Below are positions 8,121 through 16,762 of a DNA stretch of 64,000 nt, piece after piece. Each line of letters begins with the position of its first letter. The first letter of the stretch is position 1. The notes beneath the pieces are model-generated. The model ran no database searches, was not told where the DNA came from, and saw only the letters and a program-made list of their open reading frames with translations. The position numbers and the translations under genes are program-made. The stretch comes from Arcobacter siniprincipis (GTDB taxonomy: Bacteria > Campylobacterota > Campylobacteria > Campylobacterales > Arcobacteraceae): NCBI RefSeq assembly GCF_048571125.1, contig NZ_CP182343.1, positions 1,922,001 to 1,986,000 on the forward strand, given 5' to 3'.

Positions 8121-8783
8121 TTATGTAAGAGTATATTCTATTGGAACTTTTATGACTATCTCTTTTTTGACCTTTGGGAACTCTTTTGATGCTTTTTCAA
8201 TAGCCTCAAGTGATGATTTTATAAGTAATCTATGTCCAGAGATAGAGGTTACATCTTTAATTTCACCATTAATTAAAATTTTAAATTTTACTAGTACTTT
8301 TCCTTGAATATTTAATCGTTTTGCTCTTTTTGGATAATTTATATTTTTTTGAATTAGTGCTACTATTTGTTTAAGATGTTCTTCTAAAAAGTCTTGCTCA
8401 TAAGTTCTTTTTACACTTTTTTGTATAAATTCTTGCTCTTTTTTTACTATCTTTTTTTCTTCTTTTTCAGTTTTTTTTCTAATAGTCTTTTTTTCAACTA
8501 CTTTCTTAACTGCTTCTTTTTTAGGCACTTTCTTTTTTGTGGCTTTTTTTGATATCTTTGTTTCTTTTATTTCTTTTTTAGGAACTTCTTTTTTTACAGC
8601 AGGCTCTTTTTTTACTATCTTTTCTTGTTCAAATAGAGAGACAAAATTTAGATTTATAGATTTTTCTTTTACTTTATTTTTAATAATTAAACTATCATAA
8701 CTATATAATATCCCTGTAAAAACCAATCCATATAAAAAACTTGTCAGAAAAAAAGAATAAAAATATCTTTTAAAGTTTAACAT
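8121..8783 (-). CDS. tonB: Energy transducer TonB
   Basis: Couples the ExbB-ExbD proton motor to outer-membrane receptors. A single N-terminal membrane helix (about residues 8-27) is followed by an extended Lys/Glu/Pro-rich periplasmic arm (about 55-125, with repeated KKEVPKKE-like units) and a C-terminal TonB fold with PKRAKRLNIQGKVLVKFKI. The arm is poorer in proline than in enterobacterial TonB and dominated by lysine. Its start codon touches the ExbD stop. It sits between exbD and rsuA and can serve both receptors in this window. Confidence 0.9.
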   Translation of the reverse strand: MLNFKRYFYSFFLTSFLYGLVFTGILYSYDSLIIKNKVKEKSINLNFVSLFEQEKIVKKEPAVKKEVPKKEIKETKISKKATKKKVPKKEAVKKVVEKKTIRKKTEKEEKKIVKKEQEFIQKSVKRTYEQDFLEEHLKQIVALIQKNINYPKRAKRLNIQGKVLVKFKILINGEIKDVTSISGHRLLIKSSLEAIEKASKEFPKVKKEIVIKVPIEYTLT

Positions 8784-9163
8784 TAGTTTTTCTTTGTGAT
8801 TATAGAGATATTAGAAAAATCATTTGATTTTAATAAATCAAGAACAGTAACAAAAGATTCAAAATCAGCTTTTTTATCGCTTTTAATAAAAATATGAGAA
8901 TCTTTATTTATCTTATTTACTTCCAAACTAAGGTTTTCAAAGCTTATATGTGATTTATTTAAATATAAGCTATTATCCTCTTTGATTGTAATAATAAACT
9001 CTTTTTTTATCTCTGATTTTTTTGCACTTGCTGCTTTTGCCAAAGATACAGCAATATCACCACGGGCTATAAAAGTTGAAGTCAATAATACAATAGCTAA
9101 TAATACTAATAACACATCAATAAAGGGAATTACATTTATTGAATTAAATTTCTGTAATTTCAT
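8783..9163 (-). CDS. exbD: Biopolymer transport protein ExbD
   Basis: Inner-membrane stator/plug of the ExbBD proton-driven motor. One membrane helix (residues about 12-34 of the ATG form) contains the conserved proton-carrying aspartate in VIPFIDVLLVLL. The periplasmic domain completes about 126 residues. I choose ATG at 9163 over the TTG at 9178 because the protein then begins MKLQKFNSIN, the usual ExbD opening. The gene overlaps exbB by 20 bases and abuts tonB. Confidence 0.9.
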   Translation of the reverse strand: MKLQKFNSINVIPFIDVLLVLLAIVLLTSTFIARGDIAVSLAKAASAKKSEIKKEFIITIKEDNSLYLNKSHISFENLSLEVNKINKDSHIFIKSDKKADFESFVTVLDLLKSNDFSNISIITKKN

Positions 9164-9572
9164 CAAATTTACTTTCAATTACTTCTGCATATCGAGCTAA
9201 TACATTATAAAAAACTTGAGAAAGAATTGCCACAACTAAACCAACAGCTGTTGCTTTTAGGGCTAAGGCTAAAGAACTCATTATCATAGTTGCTTCAATA
9301 TCACCTTCACTCATAGTCATAAAAGTAAGCATAATAGCTAATACAGTTCCCAATAAACCTATATAAGGAGCATTTGAAGCAATTGTTCCAATAACAGATA
9401 AATGTTTTGTAACAGCTATCTCTAATGTTTTTTTTGATTTGTAAAACTTCACTTCAATATTTTTGTAAAAAAATATTCTCTCAATAAAAAACCAAAAAGA
9501 TAAAAAACTCATAAAAACTAAAAGAGCTATCACTCCATAATCAACTAGATTTTTTAATAATTCAATGTTCAT
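9144..9572 (-). CDS. exbB: Biopolymer transport protein ExbB
   Basis: Pentameric inner-membrane channel part of the TonB motor, MotA/TolQ/ExbB family. Three membrane segments are visible (about residues 12-32, 62-84 and 100-124), including the conserved APYIGLLGTV motif and a long ALALKATAVGLVVAI helix. The 142 residues are short compared with E. coli ExbB (244) but normal for the compact Campylobacterota form. GGAG precedes its ATG, and the gene starts 14 bases after the siderophore receptor stop. Confidence 0.9.
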   Translation of the reverse strand: MNIELLKNLVDYGVIALLVFMSFLSFWFFIERIFFYKNIEVKFYKSKKTLEIAVTKHLSVIGTIASNAPYIGLLGTVLAIMLTFMTMSEGDIEATMIMSSLALALKATAVGLVVAILSQVFYNVLARYAEVIESKFDEITEI

Positions 9573-9586
9573 TTATTCTTCTCCTT

Positions 9587-11689
9587 TTAAAACTTAACAT
9601 TAAAATTAATTAAATATGTTCTTTCCATTCCAGCAGTCACTCTTCCACCGTAATAGTCTAATCTTTCATAGTAATCTTTATCTGTCAAATTTTTAACTAC
9701 AAAAGATGTTTCATAAGATTTATGTTTATATCCAATTTTTGCATCGTATGTATAATAACTTGGTATTTTATATTTATTTTCACCATCTAGCTGAGTTGAT
9801 GATTGTGCATAAATTCCAGCTCCTACACTAAAACCCTTTAAAGCAAGTTGATTAAATTTATAATTTGCCCAAATTCTAGCTGAATGATTAGGAACTCCAC
9901 CCAATTTATTACCTGCAAATATTTTACTTGAAGCATTTTTTGTATAACTAGCATGTGTATTTGTATAATTTGACAATAAACTAAAATTTGTTGTTGGTTG
10001 CCAAAGTAAATCTAATTCTATTCCTTTACTCTCTTCTTCTCCATTTGGTATAGTAGTTAATCCATTAGTAGCAGGATTAGCAACACTAATATTTTTTCTT
10101 TCTATTTTAAATACAGCCAAAGAACCTGATAATTGACTATTCGTATCAAATTTTATCCCTGCTTCATATTGCTTTGATTCCATAGGTTTTGGAGATTTCT
10201 CATAATTAGACCATCCTGGAGCTTTCATTCCCTCACTGTAACTTGTAAATAGTGTAATATTGTCATTTATATCGTATGCAAATCCACCTTGTAACAATAA
10301 TTTTGTTTTATCTGTTTTATTGTCACCTCCATAAGTGTCTTCAAAATCTACAACAACTTTTGATAATTTTGTACCAATTAATAAATGTAATTTATCAAAT
10401 AAATTTTGTTGAATTTGTGCATAAATACTTGATGTTCTATTTCTCACTTCTCCTGACCAAATCCCTCTTTTCTCATCTTTATAAGGAATTGAATATATTG
10501 GATTTAAAAGATCAATAGATTGCACACCAGAAGACATATTCATATTATCCATAAATCCTTTATCATTTAAAGAACTCATTTCTGCTCCAAAAACTAATTT
10601 TGTATTCATAGAAAATTCTGCTTTTACATCTGCACTTAAACTTCTAGCTTGTTGTTCTTGATACATTCTTGTATTTAAAAGCATAAAAGTTGAACCAAAC
10701 ATAGGTTCATTACCTAAATTTAATTGTAATCTTTCATCAAATTCACTATTTGCTGCATATAATTTTGTATTTACAGACCAAATATCATTAAATCTATGTT
10801 CAACATTTGTAGCAATACTATCTAGTGAAGTTTTAGAATCTGGTAAATTTTTTTCACCTACAAATAAATCTTTATCAATTTTAAAATCACCAGCAATTGT
10901 ACCAACTGCTGGTAATCCTTGATAGTCTTGACCTTTCCATCTTGATGTTTTACCTTGAAATATGACTGTAGTATCATCATCAATTTTTAATTTTACAGTT
11001 GGATTAATATTGTAATTATTTCTTTCAATTACATCATTTTGACTTTTAGTTTTTGTATATTCACCTGTAACTCTTAATAATACTAATTCAGCTATAGGTT
11101 GGTTAATATCAAATGAAGGCTTAATTAAATTATTACTTCCAATAGTTATTCCTAATTGTGAAAAAGATATAGGCTCTGGTAACTTTGATATTAAATTTAC
11201 CGAACCTCCAACGGGTGTTCCAGAGTTACCACCATAAAGAATGGCATTTGGACCTTTTAACACTTCAATTCTTTCAATATTAATTGTACTTTCTCTATCT
11301 CCTGTATTGTAAACTAAACTTGTCCCATCTTGTAATTGTTCAGCAGCAAATCCACGAACTAATGTTCCATCCCAACCTGAAGTAGTTAATGGATTATTAG
11401 TAACTATGCCACTTGAGTTATGAAGTGCTTCACTAACTGATTGAACTTGTTGATCATTCATAATTTCACTATTTATTACTTGAATAGATTTTGGTATTTG
11501 TTTTAGAGGTGTTCTTGTTTTAGTTGCACTATCAGCAGTTAAAGATTTATATCCTTTTGTTTCTCCAGCTGTTGTTTCCATAGAGTTATCACTAGTTACT
11601 AAAATACTTTCTAGATTGATACTATCAGTTGCATTCAAATTTACTAAAACAGTACAAGTAGTTATAAATATCTTACTTATTTTTCTCAT
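9587..11689 (-). CDS. TonB-dependent siderophore receptor
   Basis: Outer-membrane receptor for a ferric siderophore. A signal peptide (about residues 1-21) is followed by a plug with QIPKSIQVINSEIM, LHNSSGIV, VRGF, IERIEVLKGPNAILYGG and GGSVNLISK, then a beta-barrel ending in TYLINFNVKF. The 700 residues and the plug wording match the FhuE/FoxA/FpvA-like group (hydroxamate or mixed siderophores). It lies directly upstream of exbB-exbD-tonB and downstream of a two-component system in the same direction. The exact ligand cannot be read from sequence. Confidence 0.87.
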   Translation of the reverse strand: MRKISKIFITTCTVLVNLNATDSINLESILVTSDNSMETTAGETKGYKSLTADSATKTRTPLKQIPKSIQVINSEIMNDQQVQSVSEALHNSSGIVTNNPLTTSGWDGTLVRGFAAEQLQDGTSLVYNTGDRESTINIERIEVLKGPNAILYGGNSGTPVGGSVNLISKLPEPISFSQLGITIGSNNLIKPSFDINQPIAELVLLRVTGEYTKTKSQNDVIERNNYNINPTVKLKIDDDTTVIFQGKTSRWKGQDYQGLPAVGTIAGDFKIDKDLFVGEKNLPDSKTSLDSIATNVEHRFNDIWSVNTKLYAANSEFDERLQLNLGNEPMFGSTFMLLNTRMYQEQQARSLSADVKAEFSMNTKLVFGAEMSSLNDKGFMDNMNMSSGVQSIDLLNPIYSIPYKDEKRGIWSGEVRNRTSSIYAQIQQNLFDKLHLLIGTKLSKVVVDFEDTYGGDNKTDKTKLLLQGGFAYDINDNITLFTSYSEGMKAPGWSNYEKSPKPMESKQYEAGIKFDTNSQLSGSLAVFKIERKNISVANPATNGLTTIPNGEEESKGIELDLLWQPTTNFSLLSNYTNTHASYTKNASSKIFAGNKLGGVPNHSARIWANYKFNQLALKGFSVGAGIYAQSSTQLDGENKYKIPSYYTYDAKIGYKHKSYETSFVVKNLTDKDYYERLDYYGGRVTAGMERTYLINFNVKF

Positions 11690-11844
11690 CTTTATCCTTC
11701 TTTTAACACCAATTTTAAAAGAAAAATTTAGTGTGAGAGTAATAAGTTTTCTTTATATCCAAACATTTTTCAATAGAAAACTTTGATTATGAATAATATA
11801 ACTTTAATGTTAATTTTTTGTTAATTTATATTTTTAAGATATTT
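11690..11844 (-). promoter_or_regulatory. Control region of the siderophore receptor with phased TTAACA repeat
   Basis: On the + strand TGTTAAT at 11808-11814 recurs at 11819-11825, an 11-bp phased direct repeat like the one at 6281-6298. A partly symmetric TTGATTATGAATAATATAA at about 11782-11800 resembles half of a Fur box but is imperfect. No U-tract terminator is visible after the kinase gene, so the receptor may be reached by read-through as well as from its own promoter. Confidence 0.35.
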
Positions 11845-12705
11845 TTAAGATATTATTTTTGAGAGATTTAATTTTATTTGTGTTCCATTATCTTTTGGTT
11901 CAATTTTAATATCAATTTGATTTTTATCACAAAACTCTTTTACAATATTTAAACCTAAACCAAAACCAGTTTTACTTGAATCTTCTTGAAAATATTGATC
12001 AAATACAATAAAAAGATTTTTTGTATCTATTATATTTCCTGTATTAAATATACATAAAAGATTATCTTGCATATTTATTTTGATAATTCCATTTTCGCAG
12101 TTATATTTTATAGCATTTGACAAAAGGTTATCAAAAACTTTTTGAAACCCATTTTTATCACTTATAATAGATATATTTTTAATATCATTTTCTATCGTGA
12201 TATTGCCTTTCATATCTTCAAATTTATCAATTGAATCCTCAATTATATCATCAAGCAGGAATTCAAACTTATCGATCCTTCCAATCTCTTTTTTTATCTC
12301 ATATTCCATTTGTTCATAAAGCTTTAAAAGTTCATTTGTAGCTAATTTTATTCTATTTAACCTTCTTATATCTTTTTCATCTTTTAGATTCTTTTCTAAC
12401 ATTTGAGCATTAGATTGTATTGTAGAAGCAGGAATATTGAGTTCATGGATAGTCTCCTTAATAGCTTTTTCTAAATTATTGTCACTTTCAAATAAAGGAT
12501 CAAAAAGTGGTTTACTCAAGAAATAGTTTAAAACAACAGCAAAAATAATAAGTACTAAAGTAATAACTATGAAAGTATCTTTATTAAAACCCAATAATGC
12601 TACTAAATAATAATTTGCAAGTAAAACCATAATCACAATAAATGATACTAAAATAGAATTAGAGATTATAAAGTTCTTTTTTTTAATATTCAAGCTTATA
12701 ACCAA
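11845..12705 (-). CDS. Sensor histidine kinase
   Basis: Membrane sensor kinase paired with the response regulator upstream. Two membrane segments lie near residues 13-34 and 44-64 with almost no periplasmic loop, so sensing is probably within the membrane or through a partner. The phospho-accepting His87 is in TIHELNIPAS. The ATPase domain has DNLLSNAIKYN (N box) and GFGLGLNIV (G2 box). The 286 residues make a minimal kinase. It overlaps the regulator gene by 23 bases. The signal is unknown; neighbours suggest iron or phosphate. Confidence 0.85.
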   Translation of the reverse strand: MVISLNIKKKNFIISNSILVSFIVIMVLLANYYLVALLGFNKDTFIVITLVLIIFAVVLNYFLSKPLFDPLFESDNNLEKAIKETIHELNIPASTIQSNAQMLEKNLKDEKDIRRLNRIKLATNELLKLYEQMEYEIKKEIGRIDKFEFLLDDIIEDSIDKFEDMKGNITIENDIKNISIISDKNGFQKVFDNLLSNAIKYNCENGIIKINMQDNLLCIFNTGNIIDTKNLFIVFDQYFQEDSSKTGFGLGLNIVKEFCDKNQIDIKIEPKDNGTQIKLNLSKIIS

Positions 12706-13339
12706 CTCCTTTTATATTTACTACTTTTTCTTTTACAAATATTTTCTTTACAGCATTTATATAGACTCTAATTGAACCTTCACTATAATCTTCTTCACAA
12801 TGCCAAAGTCTATTAACTATCATCTCTTTTGTTACAATTTTATCTTTATTTTCTAAAAATAATTCCAATAAATCCACTACTTTCATTGGCAAATTCATAT
12901 CTTTGTTATTTTCATATACTCTTTTATCATTTGGACTAAAAAATAGATTTTCCCCTAATTGTATTTTCTCAATTTGTTTTCCAGATCTTTTTAAAAGCGA
13001 TTTTATTCTCAAAATAAGTTCATCTAAGTCAATTGGCTTTTTCAAATAATCATCGGCACCTGATAAAAAGCCTTGTTCTAAACTCTCTTTATCTTTATAA
13101 GATGTTAAAAACATCGTTGGAGTATTATCCCCTGATTCTCTTAAATCTTTTAAGAGTTCTAATCCATTTATTTTAGGAACATTTATATCAAACAGATATA
13201 AATCATAATTCTTTTCATAATTTAAAGCTAGTGCTTCTTCTCCATCTTTAGCAATATCAACTAAAAAGCCCTCTTCATCTAGAAAATCTTCAATTGTTTG
13301 TGCAAATAGTTCGTCATCTTCAAGTAGTAATATTCTCAT
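12683..13339 (-). CDS. OmpR/PhoB-family response regulator
   Basis: DNA-binding response regulator. The receiver domain has the acidic pair EDD (residues 7-9), phospho-acceptor Asp51 in LFDINVPKING and Lys101 before proline. The winged-helix effector domain ends with the recognition pattern GSIRVYINAVKKIF and GVGYKLEY. It is divergent from the Na/Pi cotransporter (90 bases between starts) and is followed by its kinase and then the siderophore receptor. The 11-bp phased repeats in the region are the kind of site this family uses, but a link is unproven. Confidence 0.88.
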   Translation of the reverse strand: MRILLLEDDELFAQTIEDFLDEEGFLVDIAKDGEEALALNYEKNYDLYLFDINVPKINGLELLKDLRESGDNTPTMFLTSYKDKESLEQGFLSGADDYLKKPIDLDELILRIKSLLKRSGKQIEKIQLGENLFFSPNDKRVYENNKDMNLPMKVVDLLELFLENKDKIVTKEMIVNRLWHCEEDYSEGSIRVYINAVKKIFVKEKVVNIKGVGYKLEY

Positions 13340-13429
13340 TATAAATCAAGTTTCCAATGTTTTTTGCAAAATTTTACACTAATATATATAAAAATGTTGT
13401 TTTTCCAAAATTTTTATATATAATTACTT

Positions 13430-15193
13430 ATGATAAAAAAACTACTTATACCAATTATTTTACTTTTTTTAGCCTATTTTATAATTTCAAGCGAAAATAT
13501 AAAAACAATATCTGCAGGAATTGCCATATTTATTATAGGCATGTATTTTATGGAGAATGGCTTTAAACTTTTTTCTGGGGGATTATTAGAAAAAGTTTTA
13601 GAAAAGTTTACTTCTACTAGTTTAAAATCAGTAATTACAGGTTTTATTAGCACCTCAATAGTTCAAAGTTCATCATTGATTTCTGTTATTGTTATATCTT
13701 TTTTAACAGTTGAAATTATATCCTTAACTCAAGGTATGGCAATAATCTTTGGAGCAAATCTAGGAAGTACAACAACAGCATGGATAGTATCATCTTTGGG
13801 TGTTGATATTAAAATATCTTTATATGCAATGCCAATGATCATTTTTGGAGTTATTTTTAGATTCTCAAAAGAACAAAGGTATATAGGTCTTGGGAATATT
13901 TTATTAGGTCTTGGTTTTATATTTTTAGGTATTTCATACATGAAAGATGGCTTTGAGACTTTAAAAGATTCTATTGATTTGGCTTCATACTCTGTTGGTG
14001 GGTTTTTAGGTATTTTTGTTTATATCTTAATAGGAGCAATTGCTACAGTTGTAATACAATCAAGTGGTGCAACTATGGCAATTATTATTACTGCACTTGC
14101 AGGGGGAAATATAATTTACATTGATGCAATAGCTTTAGCTATTGGAGCAAATATTGGTACAACAGTAACTGCTATTGTAGGCTCTTTAACATCAAATGAA
14201 AATGGTAAAAGACTTGCTTTTGGACATCTCGTTTTTAACATGATTACAGCTTTAATTGCGGTTATTTTTATATATGCTTTAAAAGATTTTGTTGATTATC
14301 TTGCACCACTAGTTTCAATTGATAATAATAACTACAGTATGAAATTAGCTCTATTTCATACTATATTCAATATAGTTGGAATAGTTGTTTTATTTCCTTT
14401 TATTCCTCTTATTGTTTCCATGTCAAAAAAAGTAATAAAAGATAAAATAAAAAAAGCATCAAAACCTATATATTTAGATGAATCAAATATAAAAATACCA
14501 TATAATGCAATGGTTTCAATCCAAAAAGAAGTAATACATTTATATGAAAATGCCCAAAAGGCAATATTACACTCTATGTCAATTCATACTTCTGATTTAA
14601 AAGAAGAAAAAGATATAGATAATATACTTTCAACCCCTGCAAAAATTGATACAAATTTAGATGATATATATCATAATGACTTAAAATCCTTATATAGTGA
14701 AATCATTGATTATCTTTTAAAATCACAATCTCATATGAACTCAAATCAACTCTTTTATATAGGTCAATTAAGGCTCTCATCAAATATTATTGTAAAAATA
14801 TTAAAAGATACTAGAGATATTCAAAAAAATATGAATGCATACCTTTATAGTAAAAACGAAGATATAAAACAAGAGTATTTAACCTTAAAAAAAGAGTTTG
14901 CACTAAATATTTTAAGAACAAATTTACTGAGAAATAAAGATATAGATGATGTAGAAACTTCAACGCAAATTCAAATGTATAAAGACAATATTGACGCTTT
15001 AGAGATTCAAACCAATAAAAAGATTGATGAGTTAATTAGAAATGATAAAATCACACCTAAAATGGGAACCTCTCTAATCAATGATTCCACAAGTATTTTT
15101 AATATGAGTAAAAATTTATTTAGAATTGCAAATATCTTATTTGTAAATGATATTAAACTAAGATCACTAGGAGAATTAAATGAAACTGTCTAA
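13430..15193 (+). CDS. Na/Pi-cotransporter II family protein with PhoU-like C-terminus
   Basis: Inner-membrane sodium-coupled phosphate transporter or exporter. Two inverted repeats carry the QSS signatures: STSIVQSSSLISVI near residue 74 and TVVIQSSGATMAI near residue 209, each followed by GANLGST or GANIGTT. Residues to about 340 are membrane helices; residues about 360-570 are a helical PhoU-like cytoplasmic domain. The length of 587 fits NptA/YjbB relatives. It is divergent from a two-component system, consistent with phosphate-dependent control, though no Pho-type repeat is visible in the 90-base gap. The downstream small ORF overlaps its end. Confidence 0.85.
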   Translation: MIKKLLIPIILLFLAYFIISSENIKTISAGIAIFIIGMYFMENGFKLFSGGLLEKVLEKFTSTSLKSVITGFISTSIVQSSSLISVIVISFLTVEIISLTQGMAIIFGANLGSTTTAWIVSSLGVDIKISLYAMPMIIFGVIFRFSKEQRYIGLGNILLGLGFIFLGISYMKDGFETLKDSIDLASYSVGGFLGIFVYILIGAIATVVIQSSGATMAIIITALAGGNIIYIDAIALAIGANIGTTVTAIVGSLTSNENGKRLAFGHLVFNMITALIAVIFIYALKDFVDYLAPLVSIDNNNYSMKLALFHTIFNIVGIVVLFPFIPLIVSMSKKVIKDKIKKASKPIYLDESNIKIPYNAMVSIQKEVIHLYENAQKAILHSMSIHTSDLKEEKDIDNILSTPAKIDTNLDDIYHNDLKSLYSEIIDYLLKSQSHMNSNQLFYIGQLRLSSNIIVKILKDTRDIQKNMNAYLYSKNEDIKQEYLTLKKEFALNILRTNLLRNKDIDDVETSTQIQMYKDNIDALEIQTNKKIDELIRNDKITPKMGTSLINDSTSIFNMSKNLFRIANILFVNDIKLRSLGELNETV

Positions 15194-15413
15194 ACTAGTA
15201 AAAACATTCGAAAGTTTCCTTCTTTGGGACAAAGAAGAGATAAAAGAAAATGAAAATGAAATTAATGAAATTATAGAAAAACTCTATGAAAAAAGAACTA
15301 AAATTGAAGAAAAAATAAGAAGATGTGATGATAAGAAAGAAGAAGATAAATTAAAAGAAAAATTAAAAGCTGTAAAAAAACTTATAAAAAAAGCAAAAAA
15401 AGAGTTTATTTAA
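15180..15413 (+). CDS. Small coiled-coil protein (77 aa), unknown
   Basis: Highly charged (Lys/Glu) and predicted to be nearly all helical coiled coil from about residue 18 to the end. The start codon ATG at 15180 lies in AGGAGAATTAAATG, so it has its own ribosome site inside the last codons of the transporter gene and overlaps it by 14 bases. The tight overlap suggests it is translated with, and may interact with, the PhoU-like part of that transporter. I do not recognise a family. The gene end is convergent with trmL and shares its terminator hairpin. Confidence 0.6.
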   Translation: MKLSKLVKTFESFLLWDKEEIKENENEINEIIEKLYEKRTKIEEKIRRCDDKKEEDKLKEKLKAVKKLIKKAKKEFI

Positions 15414-15420
15414 ACTCTTT
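15399..15420. terminator. Bidirectional terminator in overlapping gene ends (15180 gene / trmL)
   Basis: A perfect 10-bp inverted repeat (15399-15408 with 15411-15420) spans both stop codons. Read leftward it is followed by seven T, so it is a good intrinsic terminator for trmL. Read rightward the tail is short (TTTAAAATTTT). Confidence 0.65.
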
Positions 15421-15870
15421 AAAATTTTGTCGTAAAGCCTCATAAGCTACGATTGATACAGAGTTTGCCATATTTAAACTTCTTGCATCATTTGTCATAG
15501 GAATAGTAATGCATCCCTTTTCATTTTTTGCTAATAAATTTTCAGGTAAACCAGCATCTTCCCTACCAAAATAAAAATAATCTCCTACTTCATACTTAGC
15601 ATCAAAATATACTTGTTTTGTTTTGGTTGTCGCAAAAAAATGTCTATCATTTAAAGGATTTTTTGACCAAAAATCTTCTATATTTTCATATTCAGTTACA
15701 TCTAAATCAAACCAATAATCAAGCCCTGCTCGTCTTACTTCTTTTTCAGTAATTTCACCAAAACCATAAGGCTTTATCAAATGTAATCTACAATTCATAG
15801 CAAAGGCAAGTCTTCCTATTGTCCCAACATTTCCCGGAATTCTTGGTTCTAATAAAACAATATTAAACAT
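15406..15870 (-). CDS. trmL: tRNA (cytidine/uridine-34-2'-O)-methyltransferase TrmL
   Basis: SPOUT-class (trefoil-knot) enzyme that methylates the wobble ribose of certain leucine tRNAs. Key motifs are EPRIPGNVGTIGR (N-terminus), HLIKPYGF, FGREDAGLP and ITIPMTNDARSLNMANSVSIV (the knot that binds S-adenosylmethionine). The 154 residues match TrmL (YibK, 157). Its ATG overlaps the purU stop by one base (TAATG arrangement). The 3' end overlaps the convergent small ORF by 8 bases. Confidence 0.93.
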   Translation of the reverse strand: MFNIVLLEPRIPGNVGTIGRLAFAMNCRLHLIKPYGFGEITEKEVRRAGLDYWFDLDVTEYENIEDFWSKNPLNDRHFFATTKTKQVYFDAKYEVGDYFYFGREDAGLPENLLAKNEKGCITIPMTNDARSLNMANSVSIVAYEALRQNFKEFK

Positions 15871-16703
15871 TACAAAATTACCGTCTTATTTCCAAAAACG
15901 AAAACTTTATCTTCTAGTAACAGTTGAAGGGCATTTGATAATACTACTTTTTCAACATTACGCCCTGCAGTTCTCATATCTTGCCAAGAAAAGTTATGGT
16001 CAATTCTTACAACTTCTTGAGCAATAATTGGACCTTCATCCAAATCATTTGTAACATAATGAGCAGTTGCTCCTATAATTTTTACACCTCTTTGATGTGC
16101 TTGTTTATAGGGGTTTGCTCCAATAAATGCTGGTAAGAAAGAGTGGTGAATATTTAAAACTTGTTGTGGAAATTCTTGAACAAATTTTGAAGTTAATATT
16201 CTCATATACTTAGCTAAAACAATAAGTTCTGGTTCATACTCTTTTATTTTAGCAATAAGTAAGTCTTCATGAGGTTCTCTTTCCATCCCTTCTGCACTAA
16301 TACAATGGAAAGGTATACCAAATTTTTCTACTAAATCTTTCAAATAATCATGATTTGCAATTACAGCTTTTATATTTGCTTCTAATTCACCATCAAAATA
16401 TCTAATAAGCAAATCACCTAAAACATGTGATTCTTTTGTCACAAGTATAACTATGTCTTTTTTTGATTTTTCTCTTAATTTAACTTGTGTATCTTTAGGT
16501 AAAACTTCAGTTAATTCTTTAAGAAGTATCTTATCATTTACATTACCACTGATAACTGTTCTCATAAAAAATTTATTTGTTTCCACATCCACAAATTCAG
16601 CATTTTGTTCGATATTAAGATTATTTGCAAAAAGAACCTTTGATACATTGTATACAAGTCCTTTTGAGTCAGAAGTATTAATTAATAGTATGTATTCTTT
16701 CAT
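15870..16703 (-). CDS. purU: Formyltetrahydrofolate deformylase PurU
   Basis: Hydrolyses 10-formyltetrahydrofolate to formate and tetrahydrofolate, balancing the one-carbon pool. An N-terminal ACT domain (about residues 1-80, ILLINTSDSKGLVYNVS) precedes the formyl-transferase fold. The active-site pattern LNIHHSFLPAFIGANPYKQAHQ and GATAHYVTNDLDEGPII contains the catalytic Asn, His and Asp. At 277 residues it is of normal length. It is translationally coupled to trmL. Confidence 0.93.
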   Translation of the reverse strand: MKEYILLINTSDSKGLVYNVSKVLFANNLNIEQNAEFVDVETNKFFMRTVISGNVNDKILLKELTEVLPKDTQVKLREKSKKDIVILVTKESHVLGDLLIRYFDGELEANIKAVIANHDYLKDLVEKFGIPFHCISAEGMEREPHEDLLIAKIKEYEPELIVLAKYMRILTSKFVQEFPQQVLNIHHSFLPAFIGANPYKQAHQRGVKIIGATAHYVTNDLDEGPIIAQEVVRIDHNFSWQDMRTAGRNVEKVVLSNALQLLLEDKVFVFGNKTVIL

Positions 16704-16762
16704 TTTTTATCCATATAATAGTATTATTCCAATTTAAAAGTGGAATAATACCATTATTTTGA

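Noticed and set aside
10276..10518. + strand ORF of 80 codons inside the siderophore receptor gene
   Set aside because: Antisense shadow of a well-supported receptor gene with low-complexity hydrophobic translation.
11780..11800. Fur box before the siderophore receptor
   Set aside because: TTGATTATGAATAATATAA has partial symmetry but too many mismatches to a Fur consensus to be listed as a site; iron control remains plausible on functional grounds.
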